Below, one piece after another: positions 22,173 to 29,258 of a stretch of 35,608 nucleotides of DNA. Made by a program: the position numbers and the translations under genes. The stretch's first letter is position 1. Every line of letters begins with the position of its first letter. This stretch comes from Desulfotomaculaceae bacterium (GTDB lineage: Bacteria > Bacillota > Desulfotomaculia > Desulfotomaculales > Pelotomaculaceae), in assembly GCA_028702695.1 (NCBI GenBank), contig JAQVOH010000016.1:1-35608 (forward strand), written 5' to 3'. The notes below the pieces were generated by a model. The model made no database searches and had not been told where the DNA came from. It saw nothing but the letters and a program-made list of their open reading frames with translations.

Positions 22173-24278
22173 GTGGCTGACTTAACAAGTTTTTTTCGAC
22201 CTAATTCCGTAGCCGTCGTGGGAGCCTCTAAAACTCCCGGCAAAATCAGCAACGCGATCATGCGTAATATCATTAACTCTGGTTATCAGGGAACTATTTA
22301 TCCCGTCAATCCAAGAGAGAGTGAAATAGAAGGACTGACCTGCTACCCATCTGTCAGCGCTATACCTGACCCGGTAGATATGGTAGTAATGGTCGTACCT
22401 GCAGCAAAAGTATTGCCATCAGCCAGAGAATGCGGCGAAAAAGGGGTCAAAACCCTGACCGTAATCACTGCCGGCTTCAAGGAAATCGGCAAAGAAGGCC
22501 TGGTGCTGGAAAAAAAACTGATCGAAATTTGTGAAGAATTTAATATGCATATGATGGGACCCAACTGTGTGGGTGTGATGGATACACATACACCTATTAA
22601 CGCCTCCTTTACAGCTGCAGCTCCGGTCAAGGGAGAAATCGCCTTTCTTTCTCAGAGCGGCGCCATCCTGCTGGCTATTTTAGATTGGAGCACTACTGCT
22701 GGACTTGGCTACAGTAAAGTGGTCAGTCTCGGCAACAAGGCCAACCTTTCTGAGATTGATTTTATCGAGGAAGCAGCGAATGATCCTTATACCAAGGTTA
22801 TTCTGTGTTATTTAGAGGATATTGTAGATGGCGCCCGCTTCCTTAAAGTAGCTGGAGCAGCCGCCAAGAAAAAACCTATTATTGTCCTGAAGTCCGGGGT
22901 CAGCCAGGCCGGCGCCCAGGCAGCTTCCTCTCATACCGGAGCTTTGGCCGGCAGCGATCTGGCCTATGACACTGCGTTTGAGCAATGCGGGATTATCCGG
23001 GCGACTTCCATGACCGAGCTTTTCGATCTAGCCATAGCCTTTACAAAATCACCCATTCCCGCTGGAGACAGAGTGGCTATCGTCACCAATTCTGGGGGGC
23101 CGGGTATTATTGCTACAGATTGCGTAGAAGCAATGGGACTCAAAATGGCCCGCTTCGACAAGAGTACCCTTGATGAATTTCGTACTAACCTGCCCAAAGA
23201 AGCAAACATCTATAACCCTGTCGATGTACTGGGAGATGCCAGGACCGACCGTTACCAGTATGCCCTGAATAAGGTGCTGGATGACCCCAATGTTGACAGT
23301 GTCCTGGTAATGATGTGCCCGACCGCCGTTACCGAACCGGTCGAAACTTCCAGGAGCATCGTAGAGGCCAGAGACGCACACCCCGATAAGCCTGTCTTCG
23401 CGGCACATATGGGAGGACCTCTCCTTGCCGAAGGGGCGAACATACTTGCTGAAAACGGGATACCCTGCTTCACCTTCCCCGAACCAGCTATTTTATGTAT
23501 AAACGGCCTGAATAAATACAAACGGTATCTTGACACGGTGGATAGTGAGCAAGCACGAGCACAATTGGAAGTTGACCAAAAGACGGTCAAGGCCATTTTT
23601 TATGATGTAACCAGGGACCGTCGCCTAAACCTGCTGGGTAGCGAGGCATCTGCAGTGGCCGAGGCATATGGCATTCCGGTCGCCCCCGTCGTCCTGGCTA
23701 CCACTGCCGAAGAGGCAGTGGCCGCTGCCGAAAAAATGGGCTATCCCGTGGTGCTCAAGGTGGCTTCACCCAAGATCCTGCACAAAACAGACGTGGGTGG
23801 GGTGAAACTGGGAATAAATTCCGCCGAAGAAGTTCAAAAGGCCTTTCTGATGATTATGGAGAGTGTGCACCGCTATCTTCCGAAGGTAGTTGTGCACGGT
23901 ATTGAGGTGCAAAAAATGATGCCCCGGGGAACAGAGCTGATCATCGGCATGACCAAGGATGTGCAGTTCGGCCCCCTGGTTGCTTTCGGGTTGGGCGGAA
24001 TTCATGTCAATCTCTTAAAGGATGTTTCCTTCCGCCTGGCGTCCAGTCTAAACGATGAGAAGATTGTTAAAACAATGCTGGCAGAGACCAAGGCCCACAC
24101 CTTGTTAAAAGGCTACCGGGGCGAGGCCCCGCGGGACATGGAGGCAGTGGTGGATGTAGTGAAGCGCGCAGCCAGACTGGTCACCGATTTTCCCGAAATC
24201 ACTGAGATGGACATCAACCCTGTGTTTGCTTATGAGAAAGGCCTTTCAGCCCTGGATATTAAAATAACTATTTCTTGA
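22173..24278 (+). CDS. Acyl-CoA synthetase (ADP-forming), alpha-beta fusion
   Basis: Interconverts an acyl-CoA (often acetyl-CoA) with ADP and phosphate to the acid, CoA and ATP; in fermenters it can make ATP. The 701-residue protein has the CoA-binding domain (about 5-130, with SVAVVGASKTPGKISNAIMR). The succinyl-CoA-ligase-like flavodoxin domains carry the phosphohistidine motif SSHTGALAGSD (His near 255). The C-terminal half is an ATP-grasp beta domain (about 480-700, with VVLKVASPKILHKTDVGGVK and EMDINPVFAY). The start is GTG 22173; its ribosome site is weak, GAAAGGA being 15 bases away. A DRTGG protein follows after 9 bases and a FadR-type regulator after that, so the unit looks like regulated organic-acid metabolism. 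The preferred acid is unknown. Confidence 0.93.
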   Translation: MADLTSFFRPNSVAVVGASKTPGKISNAIMRNIINSGYQGTIYPVNPRESEIEGLTCYPSVSAIPDPVDMVVMVVPAAKVLPSARECGEKGVKTLTVITAGFKEIGKEGLVLEKKLIEICEEFNMHMMGPNCVGVMDTHTPINASFTAAAPVKGEIAFLSQSGAILLAILDWSTTAGLGYSKVVSLGNKANLSEIDFIEEAANDPYTKVILCYLEDIVDGARFLKVAGAAAKKKPIIVLKSGVSQAGAQAASSHTGALAGSDLAYDTAFEQCGIIRATSMTELFDLAIAFTKSPIPAGDRVAIVTNSGGPGIIATDCVEAMGLKMARFDKSTLDEFRTNLPKEANIYNPVDVLGDARTDRYQYALNKVLDDPNVDSVLVMMCPTAVTEPVETSRSIVEARDAHPDKPVFAAHMGGPLLAEGANILAENGIPCFTFPEPAILCINGLNKYKRYLDTVDSEQARAQLEVDQKTVKAIFYDVTRDRRLNLLGSEASAVAEAYGIPVAPVVLATTAEEAVAAAEKMGYPVVLKVASPKILHKTDVGGVKLGINSAEEVQKAFLMIMESVHRYLPKVVVHGIEVQKMMPRGTELIIGMTKDVQFGPLVAFGLGGIHVNLLKDVSFRLASSLNDEKIVKTMLAETKAHTLLKGYRGEAPRDMEAVVDVVKRAARLVTDFPEITEMDINPVFAYEKGLSALDIKITIS

Positions 24279-24287
24279 GGTGATAAA

Positions 24288-25337
24288 ATGAAAAGTCTAT
24301 ACATTATGGGCACTCCGGGCAGCGGTAAAACAGTGGTGGCTCTGGGACTGGCGCAAAAGCTCCAGCAGGAGGGCTACAAGGTCAGTTATTTTAAACCGGT
24401 AGCCAACGGGCGCAACATGACCGGGAAAGTCGATCTGGACTCCGTTCTGATGAAGGAAGTACTGGGCTTGGGTATCCCCCTGGAAAAAATTGCCCCCATC
24501 ACCGCCAGCCCCTTTTATCTGAGCGCGCAGGCCTCTTTAAAAGATGGCCTGGGGGTGCTCATGGAAGCTTATGATGAGATGGCAAGCTTATCAGACATTG
24601 TTATTATCGATGGGGCTCTGTCAATTGACATTTTGGGGAGTTACGGGCTGGACAGTGTCAGCCTGGCCAAGAAAATTGGTTCTAAAGCTCTCTTGGTGCT
24701 TAAAATTGAAAACGATTACAGTCTTGACAACGCTATCTTCATGAATAAGCACCTGACTATGGCAGAAGTACCCGTTATGGGCACCATATTCAGCAATGTA
24801 CCACGTCCTCTTTACGCCAAAACTGAAGGTGTCTATCGTCCTATTTTAGAAAATTCCGGTTATAAAACCCTGGGCGTCATCCCAACCAGGCCGGAAATTG
24901 CCTCTCCCACGGTTGGTGAATACTACGATATGTTGGGTGGGGAAATTTTAAGCGGACATGAACGCCTGGATCTTCATGTAGAGGATATGGTCATTGGCGG
25001 TATGACTATGGCCAGCGCCCTGACTTACCTCAGGAGAGCCGCCAACAAGGCCGTTATTCTAGGTGGCGATCGGGCCGATCTGGCGCTGGCAGCCCTTGAG
25101 ACCAGTACCTCCGTTTTAATCCTTACCGGTGGCTTGTACCCCGATGTTAAGGTTGTTGCCAGGGCTGAGGAAATGGGGGTCCCCATCATTCTGGTTCACT
25201 ATGACACCTATACCACCGTCGAGAAAATGGCTCAGGTAAGCCGCCACATCCAGCCAACCGACAAGGTCAGTATCGGAGTGGCGCTGGAGAATATTGTTAC
25301 CCACTGTAACTGGGAACATATTGTAAGTAATCTATAG
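24288..25337 (+). CDS. P-loop/DRTGG protein, phosphotransacetylase N-terminal-like
   Basis: The 349-residue protein resembles the regulatory N-terminal part of long phosphotransacetylases but has no catalytic PTA domain. A BioD-like nucleotide-binding domain comes first (Walker A GTPGSGKT at about 8-15, SYFKPVANG, IVIIDGALSIDILGSYGLDS, KALLVLKIENDY). A DRTGG domain follows (about 215-320), with MASALTYLRRAANKAVILGG. The family is common beside ADP-forming acyl-CoA synthetases in syntrophic and sulfate-reducing clostridia. A sensory or chaperone role for the neighbouring enzyme is inference. It starts 9 bases after the synthetase, behind GAGGTG, so the two should be co-translated. Confidence 0.85.
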   Translation: MKSLYIMGTPGSGKTVVALGLAQKLQQEGYKVSYFKPVANGRNMTGKVDLDSVLMKEVLGLGIPLEKIAPITASPFYLSAQASLKDGLGVLMEAYDEMASLSDIVIIDGALSIDILGSYGLDSVSLAKKIGSKALLVLKIENDYSLDNAIFMNKHLTMAEVPVMGTIFSNVPRPLYAKTEGVYRPILENSGYKTLGVIPTRPEIASPTVGEYYDMLGGEILSGHERLDLHVEDMVIGGMTMASALTYLRRAANKAVILGGDRADLALAALETSTSVLILTGGLYPDVKVVARAEEMGVPIILVHYDTYTTVEKMAQVSRHIQPTDKVSIGVALENIVTHCNWEHIVSNL

Positions 25338-25387
25338 AAACGCTGCCCCGTAGAACTGCACCATAGCTCACCAGCTAAACAGCCATA

Positions 25388-25419
25388 CTGACCTGTCCGG
25401 CTCAGAAGGGACTGGTCAG
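25388..25419. repeat. Inverted repeat before the FadR-type gene
   Basis: CTGACC-t-GTCC (25388-25398) is the complement of GGAC-t-GGTCAG (25409-25419) apart from the central T-T mismatch. It lies between the DRTGG gene and the regulator. No T run follows, so it is either a processing hairpin or an operator. The half ACTGGTC is also the half-site of the E. coli FadR operator. Confidence 0.5.
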
Positions 25420-25485
25420 CTTTGGCCTGAGGTGTTTTTATAGTCTGCTAAGCCGCTGGAAAACTATAGGAAGAACCAAGGTGAG

Positions 25486-26190
25486 ATGCCTGTGGAGTTA
25501 AAGCCAATTAAGACCAAGAAAATATACGAGGAAATAATCTACCAGGTAAAAAAGCTGGTCACCGATGGAACCCTCAGACCAGGGGATAAGCTCATGTCCG
25601 AAAGGGACATGGCTGAACAACTTCAGGTTGGACGCTCGGCCGTACGGGAGGCCTTTCGGGCACTGGAGGCGTTAGGAATTATCGAAATAAGGCAGGGCGG
25701 CGGCACTTTTATCAAGGAGATCAGCACCCAGTCTCTGGCAGAAGCGCTGGCGCTGACTCTGATGACCCAGCAGTACACTTTGCGCGAACTGCTGGAGCTA
25801 AGGAAAATACTGGAGGTTGAGGCTGCTGGTCTAGCTTCGCTACGGCATTGTGAAAATGACCTGTTAACAATAGAGGGGACCCTCAAGCAGATGTCCGAGG
25901 CAATTCTAACAGGTGACATGGGCCAGCAGTCGGACTGGAGTTTTCATTATGTGGTGGCGGAGGCCGCCCACAATTCCTTACTGTTAAGGTTCATGGACTC
26001 AATTGCCGACACCAGGTGCAGGGTCCTGCAGGCAGCCCGGGAAGAGCTTTATCGTACGCCGGGCATGCCACAGCGTTTGCTCAAAGATCACCACGCTATA
26101 TTTGAGGCCATCAGTACAGGACGAGACCGGGATGCCAGGAGGGCCATGTATAAACACCTGGTCAGGGTGGAGAAGGCCACTTTAAACTGA
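25486..26190 (+). CDS. GntR-family regulator, FadR/FCD subfamily
   Basis: Repressor with an N-terminal winged helix (about 8-75: IYEEIIYQVKKLVTDGTLRP, SERDMAEQLQVGRSAVREAF, GIIEIRQGGGTFI). An all-helical FCD effector domain follows (about 95-225), with DWSFHYVVAEAAHNSLLLRF and a C-terminal HHAIFEAISTGRDRDARRAM; the Asp and His residues are the usual metal or acid-binding set. The 234-residue size is normal. FCD proteins sense small acids such as lactate or pyruvate, or acyl-CoA in FadR. Its place after the acyl-CoA synthetase suggests control of that operon, as inference. ATG 25486 or GTG 25492 could be the start, both behind AAGGTGAG. Confidence 0.92.
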   Translation: MPVELKPIKTKKIYEEIIYQVKKLVTDGTLRPGDKLMSERDMAEQLQVGRSAVREAFRALEALGIIEIRQGGGTFIKEISTQSLAEALALTLMTQQYTLRELLELRKILEVEAAGLASLRHCENDLLTIEGTLKQMSEAILTGDMGQQSDWSFHYVVAEAAHNSLLLRFMDSIADTRCRVLQAAREELYRTPGMPQRLLKDHHAIFEAISTGRDRDARRAMYKHLVRVEKATLN

Positions 26191-26228
26191 AAGCCTTGTG
26201 GCTTATCGCTGCAAGCTTTCGGAGGACT

Positions 26229-26254
26229 TTAAGCCCTTTTCCCCTAGGGCTTAA
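26229..26254. terminator. Shared hairpin between convergent genes
   Basis: TTAAGCCCT (26229-26237) and AGGGCTTAA (26246-26254) form a perfect 9-bp stem with an 8-base loop. It serves the regulator gene on + and overlaps the stop of the DUF2269 gene on -. The T runs are short, so efficiency is doubtful. Confidence 0.55.
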
Positions 26255-26726
26255 TAACCGAGATAAAAACTACAATGATTAGCAGCAGTACCTGAATGCT
26301 ACCGAAGTAGTTGTTCATCTCCCGGAAATACAAATATTGAGCATTGTAGAGCGACTGAGCGCGCTCAGCATTCGCAATGGCGGTAGCGCCGTTGGTCCAC
26401 GGTCCCAGCCAAAATGTGCCGAAAAGGATTTGGGCCACGGTGGTGATCCACTTGAAGATAACCCATTTAAACTTAAAAAAGCCCCAGTTGGTAAACAGAG
26501 AAAACAACAGCCCGGTAATCAGTGAGCCCAAAGCAGCTGGAATGATGATAAAATCATCGAGGAGCTTGACACAAGCATTAACGGCATAAAGCTCATCTCC
26601 ATTTGGGGTGTAGCCTTTCACCATGGTCAGGACCATCATGGAGATTCCCGTGCCAATCCATGCACAGCAGAAAAAGATATGGAATCCTTTCAGCCAGGCT
26701 TTTCCCTTAACCCCAAGGTATTTCAT
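26244..26726 (-). CDS. DUF2269-like integral membrane protein
   Basis: Function unknown. The 160-residue protein has four predicted membrane helices (about 14-34, 58-80, 86-108 and 138-158). It has the FHIFFCCAWIGTGISMMVL pattern near the N terminus that is typical of DUF2269, a family with a conserved His in helix 1 and sometimes linked to redox or haem proteins. LGPWTNGATAIANAER lies between helices 3 and 4. An AAGGAGG ribosome site precedes the ATG. It is a single gene, preceded by a large inverted repeat that overlaps its probable promoter. Confidence 0.75.
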   Translation of the reverse strand: MKYLGVKGKAWLKGFHIFFCCAWIGTGISMMVLTMVKGYTPNGDELYAVNACVKLLDDFIIIPAALGSLITGLLFSLFTNWGFFKFKWVIFKWITTVAQILFGTFWLGPWTNGATAIANAERAQSLYNAQYLYFREMNNYFGSIQVLLLIIVVFISVIKP

Positions 26727-26762
26727 GCAATGCCTCCTTATCCTGAAATTCTTCTTGCTATT

Positions 26763-26815
26763 ATTATATTGTGAACATAGTGATTGGGAAAGAAAAAATA
26801 CCGATCACTATGTTC
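26763..26815 (-). promoter_or_regulatory. Promoter and long operator-like inverted repeat of the DUF2269 gene
   Basis: GAACATAGTGATTGG (26773-26787) and CCGATCACTATGTTC (26801-26815) form an inverted repeat of 15 bp with one mismatch and a 13-base centre. On the minus strand a likely -10 TATAAT is at 26768-26763 and a weak -35 TTCCCA at 26790-26785, 16 bases apart. One arm of the repeat therefore fills the promoter spacer. As the repeat is upstream of the transcription start it would act as DNA, which favours an operator. Confidence 0.5.
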
Positions 26816-26835
26816 GTGTCGTACTAAATTAAAAT

Positions 26836-26871
26836 AAAAAAAAGGAGCTTTTAGTTGTAAGCTCCTTTTTT
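26836..26871. terminator. Bidirectional intrinsic terminator
   Basis: AGGAGCTT and AAGCTCCT form a stem with an 8-base loop (26851-26858), flanked by A7 on the left and T6 on the right. It can stop minus-strand RNA coming from the gene at 27012-27566, and works equally on the + strand. Confidence 0.75.
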
Positions 26872-26885
26872 AATCCAATTCTAAG

Positions 26886-26974
26886 ACTCCCACTTCTATA
26901 AGTGGGAGTTCCGCTTTTTTGCTTCGGCGGGGGTATAGTCCCACCGAAGTCTCGTTGTCCAGCTATAGCTGGAC
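26886..26974. mobile_element. Hairpin cluster resembling an IS200/IS605-type end
   Basis: Three stems follow each other within 90 bases without a gene: ACTCCCACTT/AAGTGGGAGT (26886-26909, 4-base loop, then CCGCTTTTTT), CTTCGG-c-GGG/CCC-a-CCGAAG (26922-26949), and the perfect palindrome GTCCAGCTATAGCTGGAC (26957-26974). The ACTCCCACTT...AAGTGGGAGT hairpin is, from memory, a recurrent feature of the right ends of TnpB-type IS200/IS605 elements in clostridia. No transposase remains. It may be a decayed end, a palindrome-associated miniature element, or a structured RNA. Confidence 0.35.
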
Positions 26975-27011
26975 GAGTTAACTTCCAGATATATAGTTTA
27001 CAACCGAAATG

Positions 27012-27566
27012 TTAATGCAGTTCAGGCTTGGTGACGCCTTCCACATACAGCTCATCAATGATTTCCTTGAATAATTCTTCTGTTAGAGGCTTCCTCCGGT
27101 CCATCAATAACCAGCCTTTGCTACTGGAATACAATAGGGTGAAAGAACGCTTGTGGTTGGTAATGTCAACACGGCCTATGGCTCCTATGGCGAATCTGCC
27201 CACAGGCAACACTTCTATGGGGGTTTGGTCTGTGGTAAGTATGAGCATAGGCGCCTGATATTCTCCAACAGGTTCTTCAGATTTATTGACCATCAAATCA
27301 ACAGCACTGAAGCTGTCCTTATGAGGAAATGACGAAACCCACTGCTTAACCTGGCTCATCAAACTGTGAAGTGCTGCAATCCATTCCTCCATAATTCTTT
27401 GGTTGTTGAGCTTAATCGTTTCTTCCAGGTCAGACATGACGATCATTCCTTTATATGATAATTTCGCGCTGGCCAGCGCTACATTACCATTATAAAAATA
27501 AATACCAAGTTTGTCCATGCAGGGCTCATTTAATAAGTTCTTGTTGTTGAGGACAAACGATTCCAT
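27012..27566 (-). CDS. Protein of unknown function, 184 residues
   Basis: I do not recognise this protein. It is soluble, mixed alpha/beta, with a helical middle (LEETIKLNNQRIMEEWIAAL, then LMSQVKQWVSSF) and a C-terminal beta-rich part (PIEVLPVGRFAIGAIGRVDI, RSFTLLYSSSKGWLLMDRRK) followed by a final helix. The start is uncertain. ATG 27566 has no ribosome site but directly follows the stop codon of the 34-residue gene upstream, so translational coupling could serve it. ATG 27437 has AAGGA 9 bases ahead and would give 141 residues (MSDLEETIKL). The gene pair may belong to sporulation, judged only from the upstream promoter-like motif. Confidence 0.6.
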   Translation of the reverse strand: MESFVLNNKNLLNEPCMDKLGIYFYNGNVALASAKLSYKGMIVMSDLEETIKLNNQRIMEEWIAALHSLMSQVKQWVSSFPHKDSFSAVDLMVNKSEEPVGEYQAPMLILTTDQTPIEVLPVGRFAIGAIGRVDITNHKRSFTLLYSSSKGWLLMDRRKPLTEELFKEIIDELYVEGVTKPELH

Positions 27567-27671
27567 TTATCTTACGGCCAGAAGCAACAGGATAAATATT
27601 AAAAAAAGAACAAATGCGTCATTGCCTGGCAATCCAGTCAAGGCTCCCTCGGTTTTTAACCTTTGGCCCAT
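27567..27671 (-). CDS. 34-residue hydrophobic small protein
   Basis: A short gene from ATG 27671 with AAGGTGG 8 bases ahead. The polar first half (MGQRLKTEGALTGLPGNDAF) is followed by a single hydrophobic segment VLFLIFILLLLAVR. Its TAA is immediately followed by the ATG of the next gene. The layout (short polar or glycine-containing head, NDAF, leucine-rich tail) recalls small sporulation membrane peptides of Firmicutes such as the YjcZ group, but I cannot name a family. It is too short for usual gene finders. Confidence 0.55.
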   Translation of the reverse strand: MGQRLKTEGALTGLPGNDAFVLFLIFILLLLAVR

Positions 27672-27695
27672 AGCTGTAACCACCTTTTTATTTGC

Positions 27696-27723
27696 TAATA
27701 TATGCTTTTATTAGTTATTTTGT
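27696..27723 (-). promoter_or_regulatory. Sigma-K-like promoter motif
   Basis: On the minus strand AC (27723-27722) is followed after 17 bases by CATATATTA (27704-27696), matching the sigma-K pattern AC-N16/17-CATANNNTA. It lies about 25 bases before the start of the 34-residue gene. The motif is short and the sequence AT-rich, so a chance match is possible. A perfect palindrome TGAAAATTTTCA (27723-27734) sits just upstream. Confidence 0.35.
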
Positions 27724-27804
27724 GAAAATTTTCATACCCCCTTTGATTATGCCGAGCCATAGGTATGGTTGGACATATATTTTAAAAAGGAAGGAACAAT
27801 AGGT

Positions 27805-28017
27805 TTGTTGCGGTTGGTAGGTCGTGCGCTGTTAAGCGCTTCGGTGATTATTTTGGCTGCCGTCCGCCTAATTCAAGGAAACGGGGTAGTGGACAAAATG
27901 GACAAAGAAGAGACAGACAGGTGGATGGAGGTCATTAAACTGATCAATGATCTCCCCATAGAAAAGCAAAAACCTTTTGCCGACCTGATTGAGGGTATGA
28001 TCAGGGATGAAGTCTAA
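27805..28017 (+). CDS. Small protein with one membrane helix, unknown function
   Basis: From TTG 27805 (or 27808), behind AAGGAAGGA, the frame encodes about 70 residues: a basic start, a hydrophobic helix (LLSASVIILAAVRLIQG), then an acidic amphipathic part (MDKEETDRWMEVIKLINDLP) and IEKQKPFADLIEGMIRDEV. An alternative is a soluble 40-residue peptide from ATG 27898, but that has no ribosome site. I recognise no family. The gene lies between opposing neighbours and is followed by a 12-bp inverted repeat that could end its RNA. Confidence 0.45.
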   Translation: MLRLVGRALLSASVIILAAVRLIQGNGVVDKMDKEETDRWMEVIKLINDLPIEKQKPFADLIEGMIRDEV

Positions 28018-28045
28018 ATGTTGATAATCAACAGATAGTGGAAGT

Positions 28046-28090
28046 AAATAACGCATCACAGGCCAAGTATCGGTGTGCGATGCGTTATTT
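28046..28090. repeat. 12-bp inverted repeat between convergent genes
   Basis: AAATAACGCATC (28046-28057) and GATGCGTTATTT (28079-28090) are exact complements around a 21-base centre that can pair further (ACA with TGT). It lies between the end of the small + gene and the end of the minus gene, so it may serve both as terminator, though T runs are absent. Confidence 0.6.
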
Positions 28091-28101
28091 CCAAACTCAG
28101 A

Positions 28102-29178
28102 TTATAGTATATTGAAAGGTAGTGTGGTTGGTGCCCATTCTTTTTTCAAAAAGGCTCCCTTATGTTTTTCCATTAATTCATTAAAATCTTTGTTATTATC
28201 CCAGTCAGGTTTACTAAACAAAACAGCAAAGGCCTGTCTGCAGCTATCCGGCCACCTTTCGACCATTTTCCGGAACGGCAACGTGGAGATGCTGTCACTC
28301 TCAAGGTAGCCCATAATCACTTCCCTGTACTCTTCATCCTCCAATAGGTGCGGATTTTTTAAAGGAGCCATAAAAGATTCAAAATCGGGATAAAAGTTCA
28401 GGCCTTCCCTTTCGTCAAAAATCAAACCAACGTTATCATTGCGAGTTAAAGCCTCAGAAAATTGCATCTTTGGTGTTGCAGTGGGCATATGATAATGATT
28501 GAAATTATCAAACCTTTCTTCTAATTTATGGCCGGGAAGGATGATTAAATCGTCCCCGAAATAAGAGATGAAACTATTTCTATATTTCCTTTGTATTTCC
28601 CAGGCTTTATTATATTTAACTGATAAATTGGACTGCACGATTTTAGCAGCCAGGTTTTGCAGGGCCTTTTTATCGTTAGGAGGCAAAAGGTACATATTCC
28701 CACTTAGTAAATATATATCATCTAATGGAATAAGCCTCGACATAATCAGCTCACCGGTCTTTAAACGGTCCAAAGTCTCTGGCCCCATAAGGGCGGCCGC
28801 GGTATATTCCTTCTCATCGACCAGATTAAAAAGCTTTACCGAATCAGCTTCCAGCGCTTTGACTTCAAATACACCTTCAAAGGAGTCCTTCCAGCGCTCA
28901 AGGATTTGAATTTCCAGCTCAGATAAAGCACTGTGTTTTTTTATAAAACGATCGATTAAGGTGTCACCTTTTTGGAAGCGGAAGCAATGGATCAGCCAGT
29001 CGATTCCGTTTTCCATGACATCCTCACGGATATCGTGGTTTTTTGCGTAGCTGGTCAGGATAATAGGTTTGTATTTTTGTTCTCTTTTCTTGTAATAATT
29101 TACAAGGTTGTTCTTTAATTGTTGTGCGATAGCAATGTGTTCCAGGGTTTCATTTGCCAGTACCAATAACTGCACCAC
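28102..29178 (-). CDS. Protein of unknown function, about 358 residues
   Basis: I do not recognise this protein. It is soluble and charged, without signal peptide or membrane segment. Recognisable parts are an N-terminal helix (LANETLEHIAIAQQLKNNLV), a central stretch LDDIYLLSGNMYLLPPNDKK, a His-containing segment FNHYHMPTATPKMQF, and an acidic C terminus (EYREVIMGYLESDSISTLPF, FSKPDWDNNKDFNELMEKHK). The start is unclear: GTG 29178 or TTG 29169, of which AGGTGG favours the second. It lies behind the histidine kinase gene on the same strand with an 80-base gap and could share its transcript. Confidence 0.65.
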   Translation of the reverse strand: MVQLLVLANETLEHIAIAQQLKNNLVNYYKKREQKYKPIILTSYAKNHDIREDVMENGIDWLIHCFRFQKGDTLIDRFIKKHSALSELEIQILERWKDSFEGVFEVKALEADSVKLFNLVDEKEYTAAALMGPETLDRLKTGELIMSRLIPLDDIYLLSGNMYLLPPNDKKALQNLAAKIVQSNLSVKYNKAWEIQRKYRNSFISYFGDDLIILPGHKLEERFDNFNHYHMPTATPKMQFSEALTRNDNVGLIFDEREGLNFYPDFESFMAPLKNPHLLEDEEYREVIMGYLESDSISTLPFRKMVERWPDSCRQAFAVLFSKPDWDNNKDFNELMEKHKGAFLKKEWAPTTLPFNIL

Positions 29179-29258
29179 CTGTCTAACTTAGGTTTTATTA
29201 AAACCAGTTTTTTATATTGTTCATTTCTATTGGGATATGAAAAGTTCCTTGTCAATGT

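Noticed and set aside
23154-23161. Second Spo0A-box match (TTCGACAA)
   Set aside because: It lies within conserved coding sequence of the acyl-CoA synthetase and shows how often the word occurs by chance.
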